Positions 1 through 6,494 of a DNA stretch of 64,000 nt are shown in pieces. The stretch comes from Planctomycetaceae bacterium (lineage in GTDB: Bacteria; Planctomycetota; Planctomycetia; Planctomycetales; Planctomycetaceae): assembly GCA_021732995.1 (NCBI GenBank), contig JAKFWA010000025.1, positions 117,736-181,735 of the forward strand, given 5' to 3'. Position 1 is the stretch's first letter; every line of letters starts with the position of its first letter. A model generated the notes under the pieces. It was not told where the DNA came from. It worked only from the letters and a program-made list of their open reading frames with translations, and made no database searches. Position numbers and translations under genes: made by a program.

Positions 1-1
1 A

Positions 2-505
2 TTGGACCCCACCCAATCGACAACGTGGATGACGGCCATGATCAAGAGGGTCGTCTCGGTCCTCGTGAACGATCAGCTACGCGTGAAGATGAACCAGGTC
101 GATGCCGACACGCGGCGGGCGCTGGTCGATGCGGCTGAGCAGCTCCATCAGCTCACAGGGGAACTTCTGGGCGACGATGTCCCCCATCAGCGGTTGATCG
201 CGGCGGAGAACTTCTTGTGTGAATACGTCGAGAACCGATTGCCGCCTGGCTTTGACGTCACGTTGCGTATGACCGGAAGCGAATGCTCTCTGACACTGTT
301 GGACCCCGATAGCAACGAAATCGAGATCGTCGGTGAAACGCACCTGAGTTCGATCGCGTTGGCCATCGAACAGGCCCTGAGCTTCGACCCCGAAGCCAAC
401 GATGGGCTGCGCGTGGAACCTGAGCACGCCAGCCGTCCGATGACCACCGACGGCGCACAACGTCGGAAATGCGGCTGCGTTCACGACGGTGATTACGAGG
501 AATAA
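2..505 (+). CDS. hypothetical prophage protein, 5' end uncertain
   Basis: This reading frame opens at a TTG one base into the window, with in-frame ATG codons at 29 and 38, so the true start may lie at either ATG or upstream of the window. The product is up to 167 residues, rich in Asp and Glu, with a Cys-Gly-Cys near its acidic C-terminus. I recognise no family. It is followed at 574 by the candidate replication gene on the same strand and is probably the upstream member of the same early operon. Function is unknown. Confidence 0.5.
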   Translation: MDPTQSTTWMTAMIKRVVSVLVNDQLRVKMNQVDADTRRALVDAAEQLHQLTGELLGDDVPHQRLIAAENFLCEYVENRLPPGFDVTLRMTGSECSLTLLDPDSNEIEIVGETHLSSIALAIEQALSFDPEANDGLRVEPEHASRPMTTDGAQRRKCGCVHDGDYEE

Positions 506-573
506 CCCCCCGGGCCGGATGGCTCGTGCACTCATCCACGGATTCGCCGCGTGGGCGGCGATTGGAAAACAGC

Positions 574-1710
574 ATGGCTGCACAACAGACACTGCCAAAG
601 CGGGGAGCGGACTACCCGCAACGGCCTGCGTTCTTCTTCCATCGGTTCACGCGCCTGCTTGGCAAGGTGTGTGCCGCTCAGCACGTTGGCCCGGATGGTG
701 CCTGGCTGCTGACGGTGATCGCGGCAACCGAGGACTCGGCCAGGTACAAGCACGCGATCGCTTGGACCGATGAGCAGATTTGCCCGTTCGTCGGTGTGTC
801 CCCGTCGAAGATGCGCCGGCTTCGAGCCAGGTGCGTCGCCAGAGGATGGCTGCACTACGAATCCGGGTGGAAGGGCGTGCCCTCGCTTTATTGGGTGACC
901 ATCCCGCCGGGGTATGACATTCGGGACGGTGAGTACCTGGATGATGAGTTGGCTCAAGCCCTGCAGATTCGCGCTCAATTTGACCGTGAATCCGACGCGA
1001 AAGCGGAGGGGAATGCGGCGCGAAACCGGCGCGAAAGCGCTAGTGAATCCGGCGGGAAAGCGGACGCCTTACATACCTACTCCGTGCATCCAAATACCTC
1101 CCCCGCCGCCGCCCCCTCCACCGGACGCGACGACGGCGAGGAAGATTCGAATTCAACCGCCAGACAAGTCGCTGGCATTGAGCGTGGTCCAGACACGTCG
1201 CTGGCCACGACTGAAGCCGCTATCGAGCAACGACTCTCGGAAGCAGGCATCAGAAAGCCCAGGAAGGCCATCAGGCTGGCCCAGGGCAACGGGCTTGACC
1301 TCACCGTCATCTCGGCGGTGGTCGAGCATTACGAGCGGCATCCGGGCTACTGGGAGCCCTGGATGCTGTGGACACGCATGACCGATGTGGAATGGGCCAG
1401 CCAGCCATCAGACGCTGGCTGGCCTGATCCCAGCGAGAAGGCTCTCGCGGACGCCAAAGCACGTGCCCAGCGTGAAGCCACGTTCAAAGTGATCGACCAG
1501 ACCCACGCCCCTGCCAAGACGCAGACGCTCATCGACTGGGACACGCTGGAACGTGAACTCGGACCTGTGATCGATGCGGCTCCGTTCGAAGAGCTGCTGG
1601 CGATCGTCGGCCAGGCTTACAGCAAGGTGCTGAGGGAACACGGTTGGCGGAGCAAGCTCTGTCGGCAGAGTGTCCTGAGGCACTTCAACGAGAAGAAAGG
1701 AACCACGTGA
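574..1710 (+). CDS. winged-helix-like protein, candidate phage replication initiator
   Basis: The product is 378 residues. The first 110 residues (FFFHRF, then a run of the type WTDEQICPFVGVSPSKMRRL, then WLHYESG and LYWVTIPPG) look like a helix-turn-helix followed by a winged strand pair, as in phage replication O/DnaD-type initiators. The middle is a low-complexity Ala/Pro/Ser/Asp linker. The C-terminal third (EQRLSEAGIRKPRKA to about residue 280) resembles a small helical domain seen after such linkers. I chose the ATG at 574 over a GTG at 526 because the conserved-looking sequence starts only there. The stop overlaps the next start. Replication initiation is inferred from fold and early-operon position; a transcriptional regulator is the alternative. 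Confidence 0.6.
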   Translation: MAAQQTLPKRGADYPQRPAFFFHRFTRLLGKVCAAQHVGPDGAWLLTVIAATEDSARYKHAIAWTDEQICPFVGVSPSKMRRLRARCVARGWLHYESGWKGVPSLYWVTIPPGYDIRDGEYLDDELAQALQIRAQFDRESDAKAEGNAARNRRESASESGGKADALHTYSVHPNTSPAAAPSTGRDDGEEDSNSTARQVAGIERGPDTSLATTEAAIEQRLSEAGIRKPRKAIRLAQGNGLDLTVISAVVEHYERHPGYWEPWMLWTRMTDVEWASQPSDAGWPDPSEKALADAKARAQREATFKVIDQTHAPAKTQTLIDWDTLERELGPVIDAAPFEELLAIVGQAYSKVLREHGWRSKLCRQSVLRHFNEKKGTT

Positions 1711-2153
1711 TACAGAACTTCGCGGTCGAAATTCATGAACTCCCCACCGAGGTGGACGACATCGCTGAGATCAAGCTGGTTGCCATGATGACCCGCTTTG
1801 ATGCGACCAAGCAGCCTGCTGCGATCATGGCTCCGCTGTTCGTCGGCTGCGTGGGGTTGCACTTGGGCGAGCGGTCATCGTGCATCAGGCAGCTCTTCGT
1901 GGCTCCTAAATTTCGCCGCCTGGGCGTTGGCCGCAGGCTGGTGGAACGCTGCTGTCAACTGGCTGACGTCTATGGCAGCGAGACCTTGGGTTTGCAGCTC
2001 GCGCCGAACAACGAAGGCGCCTGGCAGTTCTACAAGCGGCTCGGCTTTCTGGTGGCCTATGAGTACCAGGACGGCCCCCAAGTGTGCTGCAAACAACTCT
2101 CCGCGAACTCCGCGGCTTCGCGTGAGACCTCTGGAACGAGGGTGAAGTTATGA
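1707..2153 (+). CDS. GNAT family N-acetyltransferase
   Basis: A 148-residue protein with the GNAT core: a beta strand ending IRQLFVAPKFRR, the acetyl-CoA pyrophosphate-binding loop RRLGVGRRL (R/Q-x-x-G-x-G/A), and a C-terminal NNEGAWQFYKRLGF motif. Enzymes of this superfamily move an acetyl group from acetyl-CoA to an amine; the substrate here cannot be told. The start is the GTG at 1707, which overlaps the preceding TGA and follows an AGGAA ribosome-binding site; longer upstream starts would lie inside the preceding gene. Within an early phage operon it might modify a host protein or DNA base, but that is inference. Confidence 0.8.
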   Translation: MIQNFAVEIHELPTEVDDIAEIKLVAMMTRFDATKQPAAIMAPLFVGCVGLHLGERSSCIRQLFVAPKFRRLGVGRRLVERCCQLADVYGSETLGLQLAPNNEGAWQFYKRLGFLVAYEYQDGPQVCCKQLSANSAASRETSGTRVKL

Positions 2154-2350
2154 CGCCGCTTCAGGATCTTCAGTTGCAGTGCGATTTGGCCCTGCAGGAC
2201 CTGGAGAAGCTGTTTAAGGATGGAGCCCAGCTCACATTGCTCATGCGCTTTCCGGGCAACACCGAATGCGAACTGCTCTTCACCAAAGATGACCTGCAGG
2301 AAGTCGCTGCCGCGATTCAGCGATTCATTGAACGGGACGCCAAAAGATGA
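2150..2350 (+). CDS. small hypothetical prophage protein
   Basis: A 66-residue protein predicted to be largely helical at both ends with a short beta-like centre (LTLLMRF, ECELLFT). It overlaps the acetyltransferase stop and the next gene start by ATGA junctions, so it is translationally coupled on both sides. No family is recognised. Tight coupling supports a real gene rather than a chance frame. Confidence 0.65.
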   Translation: MTPLQDLQLQCDLALQDLEKLFKDGAQLTLLMRFPGNTECELLFTKDDLQEVAAAIQRFIERDAKR

Positions 2351-2601
2351 GGTGGACTCGCGGCATCTATACCGCGTTGGCGTTCGTGCGCTGCCCTGGT
2401 TGCCACGTGGAGACACCGGCCTGGCCCAACGAACGGGGCGAGGTTGAGGACTCGTGCTTCAAGTGCGGTGAGCTGCTGCAGACGCGGCTCAATGGCTGGG
2501 ACGGAAAGCTGAACCTCAAGCCGCTTCCAGTTCTGAAGACTTCGGCAATGAAGTTCGACCCACTCGGTGCAGATGGACCGGGAAACACGAAAGGAACTTG
2601 A
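2347..2601 (+). CDS. small zinc-ribbon protein
   Basis: An 84-residue protein with two cysteine knuckles, CPGC near residue 16 and CFKC near residue 37, spaced as in a zinc ribbon. The remainder is Pro/Leu-rich and probably unstructured. The ATG overlaps the previous stop. Such small ribbons in phage early operons usually bind nucleic acid or protein partners, but no specific family is assigned. Confidence 0.65.
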   Translation: MRWTRGIYTALAFVRCPGCHVETPAWPNERGEVEDSCFKCGELLQTRLNGWDGKLNLKPLPVLKTSAMKFDPLGADGPGNTKGT

Positions 2602-2993
2602 TGTTACTTCGATGGGATGAGCAACTGCAGCAGACGCGTCTCGCACTTGAGCACGCGGACAAACGCTACAACTCCAGCAACTTTGAATGGCACGCCTGGC
2701 CGCAACAGTGGAGTAATTCCGGCTGTGGTCGGAGCGGCGGCGGGTTGGTGATGCATGCGTTCTGGATGGCGCAAACCGTCATCACCAGCGGCGATTCCGA
2801 TGAAGTGCTGGTCTATCACAACGGTCACTTTGCCTACGAAGTGAAGAAGCCATTGCCAGCTTTCTGGATCGCCTGCGGAGAACGCAAACTGCCAGGAGAA
2901 CGCGATTGGCCAACTGTCGGTCACACGTTCGACGCGACGATGAATCCACCGCCCACGGCTGACACAAAGGCGAAGAAGAAGGGCCAGCGGTGA
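2601..2993 (+). CDS. hypothetical prophage protein
   Basis: A 130-residue protein, Trp-rich (about eight Trp), starting with MLLRWDEQLQQTRL and ending in a Lys-rich tail. The ATG at 2601 was preferred to a TTG at 2598; it overlaps the previous TGA. A glycine-rich turn (CGRSGGG) is followed by an alternating hydrophobic stretch. No family is recognised. Its stop overlaps the GTG start of the methyltransferase gene, so the two are translationally coupled and may function together. Confidence 0.6.
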   Translation: MLLRWDEQLQQTRLALEHADKRYNSSNFEWHAWPQQWSNSGCGRSGGGLVMHAFWMAQTVITSGDSDEVLVYHNGHFAYEVKKPLPAFWIACGERKLPGERDWPTVGHTFDATMNPPPTADTKAKKKGQR

Positions 2994-5248
2994 GTGGATA
3001 CCTCGGCAGCAAAGAGGCTTGCTGGAAGCGGATCGCGCATGAGATCCCCGAATGCGACGTTCTCATTTCGCCGTTCGCGGGGCAGTGTGCGTTGACCCGG
3101 CTGATGAACCCGCCCAGGCTGCGAGTGGTTGCCGATCGTGACCCCGACGTTATCGATTGGTGGCACTCGAATGAGCCCGGTGTTATGGCTCTTCAGCGGA
3201 ATGCGACTGCCTGGCTCGAAGAGCTGGCTCTGAATGTCTTCAGCCAGGTCGTTCAGTCGTGCCCGACGCGCGAGAACTTCGAACAGCACGCCGGTCGCTT
3301 CGCCAAGTGGATGGGTTTAGCCAAAGGTGAACTCGGTGGTCTCAACGATGATGGTCGCGTGCTGCTGAAGGTCGATGGCCAGTGGGTTCAGCCGTTGCCG
3401 CTCACGACGTTGCCGCGTGAACGCATCCGTGAATTGCTTGAGCTGGCGACGCCACAAATGGCGGCGTGGCCGGCTCAGAGGCGAACTGCTGCAGCGTCGC
3501 CAGATTGGGCGGCGCTGCCGACGGTTGTTGATTGGCCGCAGTGGTGGGACAAGGTTGTCATCTACCTTGATCCGCCGTACCTCTTGAGCACTCGCTCGCA
3601 TGAAGGTTCGGTCTATCCATGCGACATGACCGACGCCGATCACGTGCGTCTGTTGCGGGCGCTCCGCTGGTTGCCGTGCTGCGTCGTGATCTCCGGCTAT
3701 GCCTCGCCGCTTTATGAAAAGCATCTCAATGGCTGGCGACGGATTGAGTTCCCGGTGATGTCTCGCGGCGGACCAAAGACCGAAGTGCTGTGGACCAACG
3801 GGCCAATTCCGACGCTTCATCAAGACAAAAGCCAGTTGGGTACAAACCGGCGGGAACGCGAGAAGTACGCTCGCCGAGATCGTCGCTTATCCGCGAAGTT
3901 CGAACGGTTGCCATTGGGCGAACGGCTCAGATTGTTCCACGCGGTGCGGAGTACTCTGCCGCCGGAACTGGCGGCAGCGGCCGTTCTGGAGTTGCCTCGA
4001 GATCCCGCCGCTGAAACCGGCGGCGTGCGATCGCAATGCCCGGGAATCGTCGCCGGAGCTGGCGGCGCGAGATCTCACCTCGAGGTAGCGTCGCCAGAAA
4101 TGGCGGCAGCCGCGGGCGCCGCCACAAACGGCGTCGCTCGAGCCTGCAGGACTCGGCAGCCGTTGTTAGCCGTCGACGGGTCACGTGAATTCTCGAGCGC
4201 GAGCGGCGGGAGCTCGGTCACGCGTGACTCCTCGATGAGTGACCGCACCAGGTGGGGCCACGCCGGCAACGTCACACGTGACTCTGCGATCGGCGAACGA
4301 GCAAGGGCCCGCCACGCGGGAGCAGGCGGCGTGCTGTCGCTCTATACCGGGCTGGGACTCTTGGACCGGGCGTTCGAAGAGCGAGGCTTCACAGTCGATT
4401 CCGCAGGCGACTTACAGTTTGGCAAGCCGATCCAGAGTTATCGCGGGCGGTTGCATTCGCACGAGGGCATCATCGCGGGACCGCCGTGTCAGACCTGGTC
4501 GAGTGCTGACCCGCTTCGAACACCGAAGAGCCAGGTGGATTTCTCGGCGACATCAACGCATGAAGGAGTCGTCACGTTGCGGGAGCTGCTGCGCGTGATC
4601 GACGAAGTTCAGCCGCTGTGGTTTCTTGTGGAGTGCGTGCCTGGCGTCCCCGATCTGGTAGCCGGCGGGTACCACGTTCAGCGGTTCAATCTGACCGATG
4701 TGGAATGCGGCGGGACTCAACGGCGGTTGCGATCGATTCAGTTTGGCTCGCGTGAATTCTCGAGCGCGACCGAGGGCGGCCGCGTCACGCGTGACGTCGC
4801 AGCGGCGTGTGACGCGGCAGCCATTCACACGCCGCGTGACTCGACGGCAACAATTATCCGCCCCGCACGTCTCACCGGATGTGTGCCCACCGAACCGGCT
4901 GTCCTGGCAAGTCGTTGCCGCGCAGACGAAGCCGCGTTTGAGCGACGTTGCCGCACCATGGGTCTCGAGCAAATTCCGGATCTTTCTGCCTTCACCAAGG
5001 CCACGCGGTTTCGTTTGGTGGGCAACGGAGTGCCTTTGACGATGGGGCGTGTCCTGGCACGTGCCGTTTGCGAACGGGGGCCCGTCACGGATTCAGACTG
5101 TGTCTGCGGATGCGGTCAGATCCGACAACCGGGGTCTCAATACTCAGCGGCTTCGAACGCGGGCTGCCGTAAGCGCGTCAACCGCCGGAAGTCCGAGCGG
5201 TACTTCGTTGGTCGACCGTCGCCAGATCTGGCGGCGGCACATGGTTGA
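2990..5248 (+). CDS. fused N6-adenine (D12 class) and C5-cytosine DNA methyltransferase
   Basis: A 752-residue two-enzyme fusion starting at a GTG that overlaps the previous stop. Residues 1-290 are a D12-class adenine methyltransferase: YLGSK at the N-terminus, PFAGQCALTRL as the AdoMet site, and catalytic D194-P-P-Y. Residues about 445-735 are a C5-cytosine methyltransferase: VLSLYTGLGLLDRAF (motif I), AGPPCQ with nucleophile Cys500 (motif IV), FLVECVPG (motif VI, with Cys in place of the usual Asn of ENV), and GNGVPLTMG (motif X). The linker (290-440) and the target-recognition region both hold in-frame palindromic repeats and share a REFSSA...VTRD peptide. No restriction enzyme is visible, so it is probably an orphan phage enzyme protecting phage DNA. 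The tail after 735 contains further cysteines. Confidence 0.85.
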   Translation: MSGYLGSKEACWKRIAHEIPECDVLISPFAGQCALTRLMNPPRLRVVADRDPDVIDWWHSNEPGVMALQRNATAWLEELALNVFSQVVQSCPTRENFEQHAGRFAKWMGLAKGELGGLNDDGRVLLKVDGQWVQPLPLTTLPRERIRELLELATPQMAAWPAQRRTAAASPDWAALPTVVDWPQWWDKVVIYLDPPYLLSTRSHEGSVYPCDMTDADHVRLLRALRWLPCCVVISGYASPLYEKHLNGWRRIEFPVMSRGGPKTEVLWTNGPIPTLHQDKSQLGTNRREREKYARRDRRLSAKFERLPLGERLRLFHAVRSTLPPELAAAAVLELPRDPAAETGGVRSQCPGIVAGAGGARSHLEVASPEMAAAAGAATNGVARACRTRQPLLAVDGSREFSSASGGSSVTRDSSMSDRTRWGHAGNVTRDSAIGERARARHAGAGGVLSLYTGLGLLDRAFEERGFTVDSAGDLQFGKPIQSYRGRLHSHEGIIAGPPCQTWSSADPLRTPKSQVDFSATSTHEGVVTLRELLRVIDEVQPLWFLVECVPGVPDLVAGGYHVQRFNLTDVECGGTQRRLRSIQFGSREFSSATEGGRVTRDVAAACDAAAIHTPRDSTATIIRPARLTGCVPTEPAVLASRCRADEAAFERRCRTMGLEQIPDLSAFTKATRFRLVGNGVPLTMGRVLARAVCERGPVTDSDCVCGCGQIRQPGSQYSAASNAGCRKRVNRRKSERYFVGRPSPDLAAAHG
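3450..4133 (+). repeat. cluster of CGCC-N6-GGCG palindromes inside the methyltransferase gene
   Basis: Copies are at 3450-3463, 3498-3511, 3960-3973, 4051-4064, 4092-4105 and 4120-4133, plus a looser one with a nine-base spacer at 4006-4022. Spacers are ACAAAT, AGATTG, GGAACT, GGAGCT, AGAAAT and ACAAAC. The copy around 3960 extends to an eight-base-pair stem (3956-3977). Four are read as S/T/P-P-[QDE]-x-A-A and two are in another phase. Confidence 0.75.
4180..4282 (+). repeat. GTCAC-type palindromes in the methyltransferase linker
   Basis: GTCACGCGTGAC lies at 4217-4228, GTCACACGTGAC at 4271-4282, and a partial copy joined to GAATTC and CTCGAG at 4180-4196. Full copies are read as V-T-R-D. 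The stretch GTGACCGCACCAGGTG at 4239-4254 recurs at 16588-16603 in an unrelated gene. Bases 4184-4202 recur at 4751-4769 in this gene. Confidence 0.7.
4751..4795 (+). repeat. second copy of the linker repeat, inside the C5 methyltransferase domain
   Basis: Nineteen bases at 4751-4769 are identical to 4184-4202, and GTCACGCGTGAC follows at 4784-4795. The peptide repeats as REFSSA then VTRD. This copy lies between motifs VIII and X, where cytosine methyltransferases hold the target-recognition domain. Confidence 0.7.
5220..5233 (+). repeat. CGCC-N6-GGCG palindrome at the methyltransferase C-terminus
   Basis: The spacer is AGATCT, so the 14 bases are a perfect palindrome. It encodes S-P-D-L-A-A-A and ends about 15 bases before the stop codon. 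Confidence 0.75.
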
Positions 5249-5275
5249 ACAGAAGCCCGCAAAGGACGCGAAGAA

Positions 5276-5572
5276 ATGTCTTTTATGTCAGTTCAATGGA
5301 TGTGGAATCCCAGCGAGTCGACCAACGACTACGGATCTCCAGTGACGATCGACCGCTGCCGCCAACTCGACGGGACCATTAAGTATGCGGTCAGACAAAG
5401 CGGCGCGTGCCTCAGTCGCAAGGGTGAATGGGAGTTCGAGCCCATCCCATCCAGTCGCACAGACGAGTTCTTCAAGTCGTTCCGGTTCGACACCTGGCAA
5501 GACGCCGCCAACGCCATCTTGAACCACTGCAAACCGCAGGGCCGGTTTCATCAGCAGGGCGCAAAGCGATGA
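5276..5572 (+). CDS. hypothetical prophage protein
   Basis: A 98-residue protein preceded by an AAGGA ribosome-binding site. It has a beta-rich first half (tyrosine-, valine- and tryptophan-containing strands ending GEWEFEPIPSSRTDEFFK) and an amphipathic helix (WQDAANAILNHC). This layout is common for small phage proteins of the kind encoded next to replication genes. No named family is recognised. Its stop overlaps the next gene start. Confidence 0.65.
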   Translation: MSFMSVQWMWNPSESTNDYGSPVTIDRCRQLDGTIKYAVRQSGACLSRKGEWEFEPIPSSRTDEFFKSFRFDTWQDAANAILNHCKPQGRFHQQGAKR

Positions 5573-5853
5573 AGCGACTCTTCTGTTGGTTGTTCGGGCA
5601 TCGGATCGAAGTGCCTACCTACGGCGTTGAGCAATGCCAGCGGTGCTGGGCGGATCGGATCTACGGCGAAACGCCGTTCAGCGCCTTAGAGGTCCTGGGC
5701 ATTGTTCGCTGTTGCTGGCGCGCCTTCAAGTTCTGGGCCTTGGGACTCTGGCCGTGGGCGAAGTGCTGCAACTGCGGTAGGCGATACCTGTGGCGTGAGG
5801 GTGACGGTCCAGCTTGCTCAGGCGAGTGTGACGAGCAACAAGTCCCTTTCTGA
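5569..5853 (+). CDS. small cysteine-rich phage protein, DUF1660-like N-terminus
   Basis: A 94-residue protein whose opening MKRLFCWLFGHRIEV matches the start of the DUF1660 type of small prophage proteins (KRLxCxLFGH). Two cysteine pairs follow, CQRC near residue 21 and CCNC near residue 64, with C...C at the C-terminus, suggesting one or two bound zinc ions. A hydrophobic stretch (residues about 40-62, WALGLWPW) could be membrane-associated. The ATG at 5569 overlaps the previous stop. Function is unknown. Confidence 0.65.
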   Translation: MKRLFCWLFGHRIEVPTYGVEQCQRCWADRIYGETPFSALEVLGIVRCCWRAFKFWALGLWPWAKCCNCGRRYLWREGDGPACSGECDEQQVPF

Positions 5854-5931
5854 TCGCCGCTCAGGTGGAAATTTCCGGCGGCTGGTGGTTTGATTTGTTG
5901 ACGTATGCATCGGCCTCACGGAGATCAGACT

Positions 5932-6162
5932 ATGGAATCCCGGAAGGTGAAGAGAATGGAACTCATCGGCAAGCCTTTGTTACTTCAGGCCGAATGGGAC
6001 AAACGCCGAGAGGCTGGCTATCCCACCATTGGCGACACCAAACGGCGTTTGATCGACCTCTACGAGAAGTCGCGTGTCGTCGGCAAAGTACTGAAGTCGT
6101 CGATTGCTATTCCGAGCCAGGATGCCATCCGGCTGGTTGAAGAGACGCGCAATCGTCGTTGA
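5932..6162 (+). CDS. small basic hypothetical protein
   Basis: A 76-residue basic protein. In-frame starts are ATG at 5932 (GGAG upstream) and ATG at 5956, which has the stronger ribosome-binding site GGAAGG; the shorter form is 68 residues. It is mostly helical with many Arg/Lys and no recognised domain. It is the last plus-strand gene of the early operon and converges on the minus-strand late operon. Confidence 0.55.
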   Translation: MESRKVKRMELIGKPLLLQAEWDKRREAGYPTIGDTKRRLIDLYEKSRVVGKVLKSSIAIPSQDAIRLVEETRNRR

Positions 6163-6225
6163 CGTCACGCGGCTTTGTCGTCGAGCTGGGGGGTGATGGG
6201 CTCGCGGTAGGGAGTCGCGGTACCT

Positions 6226-6245
6226 CGCCGCCATTTATGGCGGCG
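6226..6245. repeat. palindrome at the convergent end of the two operons
   Basis: CGCCGCCAT-TT-ATGGCGGCG forms a nine-base-pair hairpin. It contains a CGCC-N6-GGCG core (spacer ATTTAT). It supplies the final prolines and the TAA stop of the minus-strand gene ending at 6235. It may act as a transcription barrier between converging operons, although no T-tract follows. Confidence 0.7.
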
Positions 6246-6492
6246 GAGCCTGGTAGCCACCGAGCACGGCATTGATCCAGTCCCAGCCGCGTTCCTGGCA
6301 TGGGGGGCACGGCTGCGGGTTTATCGCTTTATCGGAAGTCGATAATTCGCCGCCGTGGCCGGGGCAGAGCAGCGGAGCCAGGCCTGTGAGTTCGCAGCGG
6401 CCATCGGGACGAAGCGGGCAGCTCGATTCGGGCAGAATTACTGAATTACGTAATTCGGTAATTTGCCCCGAAGAGCTTGAGCGGTCGGGCAT
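6235..6492 (-). CDS. small cysteine-containing protein at the end of the late operon
   Basis: An 85-residue reading frame whose ATG lies two bases after the stop of the upstream gene. It has C-x(6)-C and CPPC cysteines and a Pro-rich end. The N-terminal part (ITELRNSVILPES) is encoded by a long AT-rich palindrome at 6424-6470. Close spacing supports expression with the late operon, but the composition shaped by repeats makes it only moderately convincing as a functional gene. Confidence 0.45.
   Translation of the reverse strand: MPDRSSSSGQITELRNSVILPESSCPLRPDGRCELTGLAPLLCPGHGGELSTSDKAINPQPCPPCQERGWDWINAVLGGYQAPPP
6424..6470. repeat. AT-rich interrupted palindrome of about 45 bp
   Basis: The centre GAATTAC/GTAATTC is flanked by AATTAC..GGTAATT and then by TTCGGGCA..TGCCCCGAA, giving arms that pair over about 20 bases with one mismatch and one bulge. 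Its low GC stands out in a GC-rich region. It reads through the small gene at 6235-6492. Confidence 0.75.
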
Positions 6493-6494
6493 CG

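Noticed and set aside
1090..1130. Proline run in a third frame of the candidate replication gene
   Set aside because: It is a frame effect of a CCG/GCC-rich linker. The real frame encodes an Ala/Pro/Ser linker.
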